In this document: positions 25,441-33,467 of the stretch, piece after piece
Layout of the letters: each line of letters opens with the position of its first letter
Numbering within the stretch: position 1 is the stretch's first letter
Notes under the pieces: generated by a model
Told to the model about the DNA's origin: nothing
The model's database searches: none
What the model saw: only the letters and a program-made list of their open reading frames with translations
Position numbers and translations under genes: made by a program
DNA from: Actinacidiphila alni
GTDB lineage: Bacteria > Actinomycetota > Actinomycetes > Streptomycetales > Streptomycetaceae
NCBI RefSeq assembly: GCF_900112845.1
Contig: NZ_FONG01000002.1
Location: 310,001-374,000 of the forward strand
DNA length: 64,000 nt
Direction: 5' to 3'

Positions 25441-27039
25441 GTGCCGGTGGGGCGGTGGCACGATGCCCGGGTGAGCGGGGAACGGGAAGACGTGGTGTGC
25501 GGGCCGCTGCAGCAGCGGGTGCTGTGGGGGTTCGTCGGGCTGGCGCCGGTGGGGGTGGCGCTGGTGGTCGTGGGCGTGGTGATCGGCGGCGGGAGCACGG
25601 CGGGGCTGGTGATCGCGGGGGCGGTCGTCGGGGTGGTCGGGATCGGGTGCGTGCATCCGGCCACCGCCCGGGTACGGGCGGACGCGTACGGGGTGCACTC
25701 GTCGACGGTGCTGCGACGCAGGCACGTGCCGTGGGGGGACATCGCCGACCTGGAGGTGTACGTCCAGCGCGGGCGGTCGCAGGACATGAACCGGGTACGG
25801 GTGGTGCAGAACAACGGGCGCAGGTGGCGGCTGCCGCTGCCGATCGGGACCCAGGACATGCGCTACGGCGTCGAGTTCGACACGAAACTGGCCGCGATGC
25901 GGGCGCTGCACCGCGTGTACGGGACGCCGAGGACCGAGCGGGCGCCGGTGATCTCGCCGCGGGCGGCCGGCCACGCGGGCGCCGGCAAACCGCTGGCGGT
26001 GTGCGTGCTGCTGCTGATCGCCGCGGGCGTCTCCGCGTCGTTCACGCCGGTGGTCAACGAGACGCACCAGGCGTGGAGGGCGGCCCTGCCCTGCACCTCC
26101 TGGACGCCCGCGGCCGACCGCGACGAATGCCTGAGCGCGGAGTCGGCGGTGATCGAACGGACGACGGTCGGCCGGCCGAAGCAGCGCAGCTTTCTGTACT
26201 TCGCGGACGACCGGCCGCTGCACCGGCTGTCGGTCTCGCGGGACGGCGCCCGGGGCTTCCGGCCCGGCGACGCGGTGGAGTTGACGTTCTGGCGCCACCA
26301 GGTGCGGGTGGTCACCGGGGCCGACTACATATGGCACGACCACTTCGTCGGCACGCAGAGCCCGGCCGTCCTGGCGGCGCTGTTCGTGCTCGGCGCGGGA
26401 TATCCGGGCGCGATCGCGGCGAACCGCCGCCGGGGCCGCCGGCTGGCCGCCGACGAGGTGCTGCCCTCGGTGCTGCCCTTCGTGGCCGTGATCGGCGGCA
26501 CGGCGCTGTGGCTGCTGCCGCTGTGCTACTTCCATCCCCTGGACATGTTCGGCTCGCCCGCCCCGGCGGCGTGGGCGGTCGCGGGCCTGCTCGCCACGCT
26601 GGTCATGGCCGCGGCGGCCTGGCGCGCCACGGCCCCGGGCGAGGTCACGAAAGCGACGGCCGGCACCAGGACCAGAACCAGGACCGGAACCGCCGGGTCG
26701 GACGACGTCTTCCTCCCGGCCCGCTTCCTGGAGGCCACCGACTACAACCCGCACCGCTTCGGCACCCACATCGTCCTCGGCGGCGGCCGGCTGCCGGCCG
26801 TGGTCCCGCACGCCGGGCCCGGCCGGTTCGCGGCCAAGGACATCCCGGTGGCCCGGCTGACCGTCGGCGACGTACGCCGTCTGCGCGGCGGTGACGACGA
26901 GACCGTCCCTCGCGCCTGGCACGTCGCCACCCTCGACGACGCCGGCACCCCCGTCCACCTCGCGGCGGCCCCCGCCGACCTGGCCCGCATCCTGCGCGAA
27001 CTGTCGGCGGCCCGGCAGCCGGACCCCCAGGGTTCCTGA
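25441..27039 (+). CDS. PH-domain membrane protein, function unknown
   Basis: 532 residues. Two helices (~27-70) are followed by a bacterial PH-like domain in which RVRADAYGVHSS, VPWGDIADLEVYV and RVRVVQNNGRRWRLPLPIG are visible. Then come a further helix (~181-201), an extracytoplasmic region with two Cys, and three helices (~302-320, ~340-365, ~375-395). A soluble C-terminal domain of about 130 residues ends the protein. Start GTG 25441 has GGGGAG upstream; GTG 25471 is an alternative. No function can be assigned. Confidence 0.7.
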   Translation: MPVGRWHDARVSGEREDVVCGPLQQRVLWGFVGLAPVGVALVVVGVVIGGGSTAGLVIAGAVVGVVGIGCVHPATARVRADAYGVHSSTVLRRRHVPWGDIADLEVYVQRGRSQDMNRVRVVQNNGRRWRLPLPIGTQDMRYGVEFDTKLAAMRALHRVYGTPRTERAPVISPRAAGHAGAGKPLAVCVLLLIAAGVSASFTPVVNETHQAWRAALPCTSWTPAADRDECLSAESAVIERTTVGRPKQRSFLYFADDRPLHRLSVSRDGARGFRPGDAVELTFWRHQVRVVTGADYIWHDHFVGTQSPAVLAALFVLGAGYPGAIAANRRRGRRLAADEVLPSVLPFVAVIGGTALWLLPLCYFHPLDMFGSPAPAAWAVAGLLATLVMAAAAWRATAPGEVTKATAGTRTRTRTGTAGSDDVFLPARFLEATDYNPHRFGTHIVLGGGRLPAVVPHAGPGRFAAKDIPVARLTVGDVRRLRGGDDETVPRAWHVATLDDAGTPVHLAAAPADLARILRELSAARQPDPQGS

Positions 27040-27048
27040 GCGACGTAC

Positions 27049-27098
27049 GCCGCCCCGCCGCCGGCACCCTGCGGAGAGGGCACCGGAGACGGGGCGGC
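27049..27098. terminator. candidate bidirectional terminator between convergent genes
   Basis: GCCGCCCCG (27049-27057) and CGGGGCGGC (27090-27098) pair perfectly around a loop that begins and ends with complementary CCGG. It sits between the PH-domain gene and the GH3 gene. Confidence 0.4.
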
Positions 27099-27127
27099 GG
27101 CCGGAAGGACGGTCGGAGGAACGGGAC

Positions 27128-30100
27128 TTACGTGGTCGTCCAGACGAAGACGGCCGGGACCGTACCGGAGGCGGCCGAAGCACCGGTGACGGCGGCCTTC
27201 ACCGTCACCGTGTACGTACCGCGCGCCGTGGCCGCGCCGCTGAAGGTGCCCGACGGGGACAGCGAGATCCCCGGCGGAAGACCGGTCGCGGTGTACGTGG
27301 TGCCGCTGGGCGCCGCCGGGTCCAGCGCCCAGTCGACCCTGGACCGCACTGGACTGCTCATGCCGTGCGGATTGGGCACGGCGTAAGGCGCGGCCGACGA
27401 AGCCGAGGCCGAGGAAGAGGCCGAGGAAGAGGCCGAGGAAGAAGCCTGGGCCGCCGCCGCGTTGACCTGCGTCGGCACATTGAGCGTCCCGCTCAGCGGC
27501 AGATTCCGCGACGAGTCGCCCACCAGGATCTGGTAATTCCCGGCGGCCGTCGTCCAGTTGTTGCTGCCGGTGTTCCAGTACGCCAGGTCGTGCGTGGAGA
27601 CGGTGAAGGTGACCTGCTGGGACTGGCCGGGGTTGAGGGTGACGCGCTGGTAGCCGCGCAGCTGGTGCACCGGCTCACCGGTCGAGGCCGGATCGCCGAC
27701 ATAGAGCTGGGCGACGTCGGTGCCCGCCCGCGACCCGGTGTTGGTGACCGTCGCGTGGACGGTCGCGGTACCGCCGTTCAGCGCGCCGACCTGGAGGCCG
27801 GAGAAGCCGAAGGTGGTGTACGACAGGCCGTAGCCGAAGGGATAGAGCGGCTCGATGTTCTGCGCGTCGTACCACCGGTAGCCGACCTTGAGGCCCTCGC
27901 TGTACTGCACGGTGCCATTGGTGCCCGGCCACTGGGCGGCGGTGTGCGCGGGCACGTCCGCGAGCGACTTCGGGAAGGTCACCGGCAGCTTGCCGGACGG
28001 ATTGACGTCGCCGAAGATCAGCGACGCCATCGCCGTACCGATCTGCTGGCCCGCGTAGAAGCCCTCGAAGACGCCCGCGACCTGGTTCAGCCACGGCATG
28101 TTGATCGCCGAATTGGTGTTGAGCACCACGATGGTGTGTGGATTCGCGGCGGCCACCTGGGCGATCATGTCGTTCTGGTTGGTCTGGGTGCTGCCGACCG
28201 TCGGCAGGTCCAGCGTGGTGGTGTCGTGCTCCTCGTTGCCGTAGTTGTCGCTGGCGAAGACGATCGCGACGTCCGAGGACCGGGCGAGGGTGACCGCCGA
28301 CGCCAGATTGGTGGCGTCGTTGTACTGCACGGTGGTGCCGGTGCCCGCGACCCGGTTCTGGATGCCGGTGATCGGCCAGACCGTGCCCGAACTGGTCACC
28401 GTCGCGCTGCCGCCGCCGATCGACTGCACGCCCGCGCCGCCGTCCCAGCCGATCACGGCGATCGAGTGGGTGGTGGCGGTGGACAGCGGCAGGATGCCGT
28501 TGTTCTTCAGCAGGACGGTGCCCTCCTCGGCACCCTTGCGCGCCACGTCGACATGCGCCTGCGTGGTGACGACCGCGTCCCGCGAACCGCTGGGCGCCTT
28601 GTCGAAGAGGCCGAAGGCGAAGAACTGCGTGAGCAGCCGGCTGACCATCGTGTCCAGCGTGGTCTGGCTGACCGTCCCGTTGGCGACCGCCTGGGCGAGG
28701 AAGTCGGCGTAGAAGTACCCGTTGGGCATCTCCACGGTCAGACCGGCGTTGGCGGACTCGGCGGTCGCGTGCGTGCCGCCCCAGTCACTGGTGATGAAGC
28801 CGCCGAAACCGGCCTGCTGGTAGAGGCCGACATTCATCAGCGCCGGATTCTGGCAGGCGGGCACCGAGTTGACGATGCTGTACGCGCACATCGCCGCCGC
28901 CGGCGACCCCTGCTGCACGGCCGCCTGGAAGGCGGGCAGATACAGCTCCTGAAGGGTGCGGTTGTCGACGACGACCGTGCCCGCCGGATTCTCGATGTTG
29001 TAGACCGCGACATGCTTCATCTCGGCCATCACACCCTGGCTCTGGATGCCCTTGATGTCGGCCGCCGCCAGCCGCCCGTTGAGGTACGGGTCCTCGCTGA
29101 AGGTCTCGAAGGACCGGCCCCAGCGCGGGTCGCGCACGATGTTCAGCGTCGGGCCGAGCGCCACCTGCACACCCTTGCCCGCGAATTCGGCGCCGATCGC
29201 CGCCCCGTACTGCTGCTCCAGCGCGTCGTCCCATGTCGCGGCCGACGCGTTCGCCGACGGCATCTGCGTCACACCGCCCAGACCGTCACCGACGCCGTGC
29301 GGGCCGTCCTGGAGGCCGATGTTGGGGATGCACAGCGACGGGATGCCGGTGATGTTTCCGATGTACGGGGACGCGTTGTTGTTGCCGTGCAGGATCGACA
29401 CCTTCTGCGCGTTAGTCATCTGCGCCATGACCTGCTGCACACGCGTCGCGACCGGTGCGGTCGAACCGACCCACGGGCAGTCGCCGTTGCCGCCGCCGGG
29501 CGGCGTCGTGGTGCCGCCGGGGGTCAGCAGCGTGAACTCCCACAGCGAATAGCCGTACTGGGTGGCGCGCTGCGTCCCGTACAGCCGGACGTAGCGGCCG
29601 GTCGCGGTGAACGACAGATTCTCGGTGCCGCCGGTCCCGGTCGTCGTGGAATACGCGTTGTTCCACGTGGAACCATTGTCCGAGACCTGGATCTGATACG
29701 CCTTCCCGTACGCCGTCTCCCAGATCAGCTGCGCGCCGCAGATGGTCTGCGAGGAGCCGAGGTCCACCTGGATCCACTGCGGGTCGGACGCGGCGCTGGA
29801 CCAGCGGGTGCCGGCGTTGCCGTCGAAGGCGGCGGAGGCGGGGGTGCCGGCGTTCTCGGTGGACGAGGCGGTCGCGGGCTTGCCGAGCGCGGCCGTGGTG
29901 GTACCGCACGTCGCCGGGGGCGTACCGCCGCCGGAGCCGCCGTACACCTGGAACTCCCAGAGCGAGTAGCCCCATTGGGTGCCGCGTTGCGTGCCGTACA
30001 TCCGCACGTAGCGGCCGTTGCCGGCGACGCTCAGGGTCTGGACGCCGCCGGTGCCGGTGGTGGTGGAGTAGACGTCGTTCCACGTGGAACCGTTGTCCGA

Positions 30101-30451
30101 GACCTGGATCTTGAAGGCTTTGCCGTAGGCCGTCTCCCAGTTGAGGACGACCTGGGTGATCGGCTGGCTGGAACCGAGGTCGACCTGGATCCACTGCGGG
30201 TCGGACGCGGCGCTCGACCAGCGGGTGCCGGTGTCGCCGTCCACGGCGGCGTTCGCGGTGAAGGCGTCCTGGACGGACGACGCGGTCGCGGGCTTGCCCT
30301 GCGAGAGCAGGGTCGGCGTCGCCGCGTGCGACGACGAGGGCACCAGCGACAGATACGCCGAGGCGATCAGCACCAGCGCCATGAGGAAGACGATGTGGGG
30401 GGACCGGAAACGTTTACGGTACGCGGAGAGCCCTGGTGGGGTGACCCTCAT
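27128..30451 (-). CDS. secreted GH3 beta-glucosidase-type enzyme with two F5/8-type C (CBM32-like) domains
   Basis: 1107 residues. Signal peptide or anchor at 1-44 (IVFLMALVLIASAYLSL). Two F5/8-type C domains (~48-170 and ~185-312) are very alike; both contain RWSSAASDPQWIQVDLGSSQ and VSDNGSTWN. GH3 N-domain ~330-650 with the predicted nucleophile Asp in FITSDWGG. GH3 C-domain ~665-890, fibronectin-III-like domain ~915-1000, a Ser/Ala repeat linker, and a C-terminal Ig-like domain. It is predicted to hydrolyse beta-glucosides or oligosaccharides outside the cell. Start ATG 30451 with AGGAG upstream. A GAGAGCGCTCTC palindrome 145 bp upstream suggests LacI-family (CebR/BglR-type) repression. 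Confidence 0.9.
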   Translation of the reverse strand: MRVTPPGLSAYRKRFRSPHIVFLMALVLIASAYLSLVPSSSHAATPTLLSQGKPATASSVQDAFTANAAVDGDTGTRWSSAASDPQWIQVDLGSSQPITQVVLNWETAYGKAFKIQVSDNGSTWNDVYSTTTGTGGVQTLSVAGNGRYVRMYGTQRGTQWGYSLWEFQVYGGSGGGTPPATCGTTTAALGKPATASSTENAGTPASAAFDGNAGTRWSSAASDPQWIQVDLGSSQTICGAQLIWETAYGKAYQIQVSDNGSTWNNAYSTTTGTGGTENLSFTATGRYVRLYGTQRATQYGYSLWEFTLLTPGGTTTPPGGGNGDCPWVGSTAPVATRVQQVMAQMTNAQKVSILHGNNNASPYIGNITGIPSLCIPNIGLQDGPHGVGDGLGGVTQMPSANASAATWDDALEQQYGAAIGAEFAGKGVQVALGPTLNIVRDPRWGRSFETFSEDPYLNGRLAAADIKGIQSQGVMAEMKHVAVYNIENPAGTVVVDNRTLQELYLPAFQAAVQQGSPAAAMCAYSIVNSVPACQNPALMNVGLYQQAGFGGFITSDWGGTHATAESANAGLTVEMPNGYFYADFLAQAVANGTVSQTTLDTMVSRLLTQFFAFGLFDKAPSGSRDAVVTTQAHVDVARKGAEEGTVLLKNNGILPLSTATTHSIAVIGWDGGAGVQSIGGGSATVTSSGTVWPITGIQNRVAGTGTTVQYNDATNLASAVTLARSSDVAIVFASDNYGNEEHDTTTLDLPTVGSTQTNQNDMIAQVAAANPHTIVVLNTNSAINMPWLNQVAGVFEGFYAGQQIGTAMASLIFGDVNPSGKLPVTFPKSLADVPAHTAAQWPGTNGTVQYSEGLKVGYRWYDAQNIEPLYPFGYGLSYTTFGFSGLQVGALNGGTATVHATVTNTGSRAGTDVAQLYVGDPASTGEPVHQLRGYQRVTLNPGQSQQVTFTVSTHDLAYWNTGSNNWTTAAGNYQILVGDSSRNLPLSGTLNVPTQVNAAAAQASSSASSSASSSASASSAAPYAVPNPHGMSSPVRSRVDWALDPAAPSGTTYTATGLPPGISLSPSGTFSGAATARGTYTVTVKAAVTGASAASGTVPAVFVWTTT
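29660..29673. other. parS-like core inside the GH3 gene (second F5/8 domain)
   Basis: GTTCCACGTGGAAC, the same 14-bp core as the intergenic copies. On the coding strand it spans codons for Gly-Ser-Thr-Trp-Asn, so its occurrence may be a by-product of the protein motif. Confidence 0.45.
30077..30090. other. parS-like core inside the GH3 gene (first F5/8 domain)
   Basis: Second GTTCCACGTGGAAC within the GH3 gene, at the equivalent position of the other F5/8 domain, 417 bp away. It also encodes Gly-Ser-Thr-Trp-Asn. Confidence 0.45.
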
Positions 30452-30595
30452 GTGTGTGCTCCTACGTGTCGGATGTACGTGCCGGATGTACGGACGACTC
30501 GCGGATCGGACCCGCGAGCTTGTGGGGGGTGTACGTGCACGGGTACGTGGATGGAGCGGTGGTGCGGCCGGGGAGGATGCTGCGCCGAACTGTGT

Positions 30596-30607
30596 GAGAG
30601 CGCTCTC
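30596..30607. promoter_or_regulatory. CebR/BglR-type LacI operator upstream of the GH3 gene
   Basis: Perfect 12-bp palindrome GAGAGCGCTCTC. Its core is that of the streptomycete CebR operator TGGGAGCGCTCCCA. It lies in the 298-bp divergent region between the GH3 and methyltransferase genes. Confidence 0.6.
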
Positions 30608-30749
30608 TGGCCGACGTGATGTCTACGCCCGGCGAAATCGGCTGTCAAGGTTCCGCGCAGCGGCGGCCGGACGGCGGACGGGCCGTCGCCCGGGTCGTTG
30701 CCCGGACCGTCGTACGGGCCGCGCCGCGGGCGGGTGGCATCGTGGGGGG

Positions 30750-31736
30750 ATGAGCGACAGTCACGAGGGCGACGACGCGGCGGCCGGGGACGGGACGGAC
30801 GGCAGGGCGAGGGCCGAGGCCAGGGTCACGGTCGAGCTGGAGGGCGTCCCGGAGACGCTGCTGTGGAATCTGTACAACAGGGCGGCCGAGGCGGGGCGTT
30901 CGGGACGGCGGCTGCTGGAGGACCCGCTCGCCGTGGAGCTGGTCGAACGGATCGACTACCCCTTCGAGCGCTTCGGCGGCGCGGCCATGGCGCAGTGGCA
31001 CGCGCTGCGGGTGCGCTGCCTGGACGACGAGGTGCGGCGGTTCGTCGCCGAGCACCCTGACGGGCTGGTGATCGCGCTCGGCGAGGGGCTGGAGACGCAG
31101 TTCTGGCGGGTGGACAACGGCCGGGTGCGCTGGCTGACGGTCGATCTGCCGGAGACGGTGCAGGTCCGCGACACTCTGCTTCCGGATGATCCGCCACGGC
31201 GCCGTTCGCTGGCCTGCTCGGCCCTCGACCCGCGCTGGCTCGACGAGGTCGCCGCCTCCGAGGACCTGACCAAGGGTGTATTGGTCACCGCCCAGGGCCT
31301 GTTGATGTATCTGCCGCCGGCCGAGGTGAAGCGGCTGATCGCCGTCTGCGCCGAACGCTTTCCCGGCGGCCGGATGCTCTTCGACGCGCTTCCCCGTGCG
31401 ATGGTGCGCCGCAGCCAGGTTGCGGCGGACGCGGCCGCCTCCGCCGGCGGGAACGCTTCCTCCGACGAGGACGCCTCCTCCGGCGGGGCCGGCGCCGCCG
31501 CCTCCGGCTACCGCGCGCCGCGCTGGGAGTGGGGCATGGACGGCGCGGAATACCGCAAGGTCGCCACCGCCTCGCCGCGGATCACCGAGGTCCGCAGCCT
31601 GCGCCTGCCGCGGGGCCGCGGCCTCTACGCGATCGCGCCCGTCTCGCACCTGATCCCGTTCCTGCGCGGGATGCGGATGACAATTGTGTCGCTCCGCTTC
31701 GCGGCCGCCGATTACCGTGGCGGCGACAGCTCGTAG
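30750..31736 (+). CDS. class I SAM-dependent methyltransferase (leucine carboxyl methyltransferase-like family)
   Basis: 328 residues from ATG 30750 (MSDSHEGDD). After a ~25-residue acidic lead come VPETLLWNLYNRAAEAGR and RIDYPFE. The SAM-binding region reads LVIALGEGLETQFWRV, where most of the family has LGAGLDTR, followed by LTVDLPET and LVTAQGLLMYLPP. These are the landmarks of the LCM/TcmP-type O-methyltransferase family. The substrate is unknown. A Ser/Ala/Gly/Asp-rich insert lies near residues 230-255. GTGGGGGG precedes the start. It is divergent from the GH3 gene. Confidence 0.85.
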   Translation: MSDSHEGDDAAAGDGTDGRARAEARVTVELEGVPETLLWNLYNRAAEAGRSGRRLLEDPLAVELVERIDYPFERFGGAAMAQWHALRVRCLDDEVRRFVAEHPDGLVIALGEGLETQFWRVDNGRVRWLTVDLPETVQVRDTLLPDDPPRRRSLACSALDPRWLDEVAASEDLTKGVLVTAQGLLMYLPPAEVKRLIAVCAERFPGGRMLFDALPRAMVRRSQVAADAAASAGGNASSDEDASSGGAGAAASGYRAPRWEWGMDGAEYRKVATASPRITEVRSLRLPRGRGLYAIAPVSHLIPFLRGMRMTIVSLRFAAADYRGGDSS

Positions 31737-31808
31737 GAAGCGATTCGCCGGTCCGGCGCGGCACGGCACGTCGGCCGGGCGGAGGCGGAGAGAAGAGGCG
31801 CACGCCGA

Positions 31809-33467
31809 GTGACGACCGAGCCCCAGCCGGAGCCCCGGCACGCACCCCCGCCCGCGCCCGGCCCCGACGGCCCCGGAGTCGTATCCGAACCCGGAGTCGT
31901 ACCCGAGCCCGGAACCGTATCCGAACCCGGAACCGAACCAGGGGCCGTACCCGTACGCCAGGCCGTACCCGGGCCCGTATCAGCGCAACCGGCGGCGGCG
32001 CCGTACCCGTATCCGCTGCCGAGCCCCGCGGGTCCGCCCGCGCCGGACGGCGAGCTGCTGCCCGGCACCCGGCGCGCGCTGCTGCGCCGGATCGCGGTCG
32101 GGCAGGCGGAGGGCCGTACGCCGTCGCTGGTCGGCGCGGTGGTACGGGACGGGCGGATGGTGTGGTTCGGGTCGCGGAGCATGATCGACGGGCACGCGCC
32201 GGACGCCGACACGCAGTATCGGATCGGCTCGATCACCAAGACGTTCACCGCGGTAATGGTCATGCGGCTGCGCGACGAGGGCCTGCTGGAGCTGAGCGAT
32301 CCGCTCGCCCGGCACCTGCCGGAGGTCCCCGGCCTGCCGGGTCTTGCCGCCGTCCCCGATACGGCGACCCGCGGTCTGACGGTCGGTCAACTCCTCACCC
32401 ACACCTCGGGCCTGGCCTCCGAGACCCCGCCGCCCTGGTGGGAGCGGACCCCCGGCGAGCTGCGCCCGGAGCTGACCGATCTGCTCGGCCCGACGCCGGT
32501 CAAGCACCCGCCCGGCCGCCGCTACCACTACTCCAACCCCGGATTCGCCCTGCTCGGCGCCCTCGTGGAGCGCAAGCGCGGCGTCCCGTGGGCCGAGGCG
32601 CTCGCCGCCGAGGTGCTCGGCCCGCTGGGCCTGACGCGGACGACGTATCTGCCGCAGGCGCCGGCCGCCGGGGGCTTCGCCGTCCACCCGTGGGCGGACG
32701 TGATGCGGCCCGAGGCAGTCCAGGACACCGGACGGATGGCGCCCGCGGGCCAACTCTGGTCCACCGCACAGGACGTGGCGCGCTGGGCGGGCTTCCTCGC
32801 GGCCGGTCATCCCGATGTGCTGAGCGCCGCGACGCTCGCCGAGATGCGGACGCCCGCCGCGCCGCCGCCGGACGCGGCCGACCCCGACTCCGGTTACGGC
32901 CTCGGTCTCCAGCTCACCCTGCACGGCGGCCGGCCGCTCGCCGGCCACACGGGCTCGATGCCGGGCTTCCTCGCCACCGTGTGGGTCAGCGTGGCGGACG
33001 GCGTGGGCGCGCTGGCGATGGCCAACTCCACCTCCGGGCCCTCGGTCGGCGCCATCGCCGCCGACCTGCTGGCGATCACCGCCGACGCCGAGCCGGGCCT
33101 GCCCGCGCCCTGGCGCCCCGCCGACGCCCTCGACCCGGCGCTGCTCGACCTCGCCGGACCCTGGTACTGGGGCACCCACGCGCACAGCCTGCATGTCGAC
33201 GCCGGGGGCGGCCTGACGCTCGCGCCGCTGTCCGGCCGGGGCCGCGGCGCCCGCTTCCGCGCGGAGGCCGACGGCACCTGGACGGGCCTCGAGGGTTACT
33301 ACGCCGGTGAGACGCTGCGTCCGGTGCGGCGCGCGGACGGCTCGGTCGGCCATCTCGACCTGGGATCCTTCGTGTTCACACGTGTGCCGTACGATCCGTC
33401 GGCGCCGCTGCCGGGCGGCCCCGGGCCGGTTCCTGATTCCGGGCCTGCGAACTGGCCGGTGCGCTGA
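31809..33467 (+). CDS. beta-lactamase-fold serine hydrolase (peptidase S12 family)
   Basis: 552 residues. The first ~75 are Pro/Glu-rich and include tandem hexapeptides of the type VVSEPG / VVPEPG / TVSEPG. The catalytic domain has SxxK in GSITKTF and YxN in YHYSNPGF, plus GHTGSMPGF in the HxG position, so all three class-C-like motifs are present. The family includes DD-peptidases and esterases; the substrate is unknown. No signal peptide is visible, which suggests a cytoplasmic enzyme or non-classical location. Start GTG 31809 with AGAGG upstream. Its 3' end overlaps the convergent MFS gene by 92 bp. Confidence 0.85.
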   Translation: MTTEPQPEPRHAPPPAPGPDGPGVVSEPGVVPEPGTVSEPGTEPGAVPVRQAVPGPVSAQPAAAPYPYPLPSPAGPPAPDGELLPGTRRALLRRIAVGQAEGRTPSLVGAVVRDGRMVWFGSRSMIDGHAPDADTQYRIGSITKTFTAVMVMRLRDEGLLELSDPLARHLPEVPGLPGLAAVPDTATRGLTVGQLLTHTSGLASETPPPWWERTPGELRPELTDLLGPTPVKHPPGRRYHYSNPGFALLGALVERKRGVPWAEALAAEVLGPLGLTRTTYLPQAPAAGGFAVHPWADVMRPEAVQDTGRMAPAGQLWSTAQDVARWAGFLAAGHPDVLSAATLAEMRTPAAPPPDAADPDSGYGLGLQLTLHGGRPLAGHTGSMPGFLATVWVSVADGVGALAMANSTSGPSVGAIAADLLAITADAEPGLPAPWRPADALDPALLDLAGPWYWGTHAHSLHVDAGGGLTLAPLSGRGRGARFRAEADGTWTGLEGYYAGETLRPVRRADGSVGHLDLGSFVFTRVPYDPSAPLPGGPGPVPDSGPANWPVR

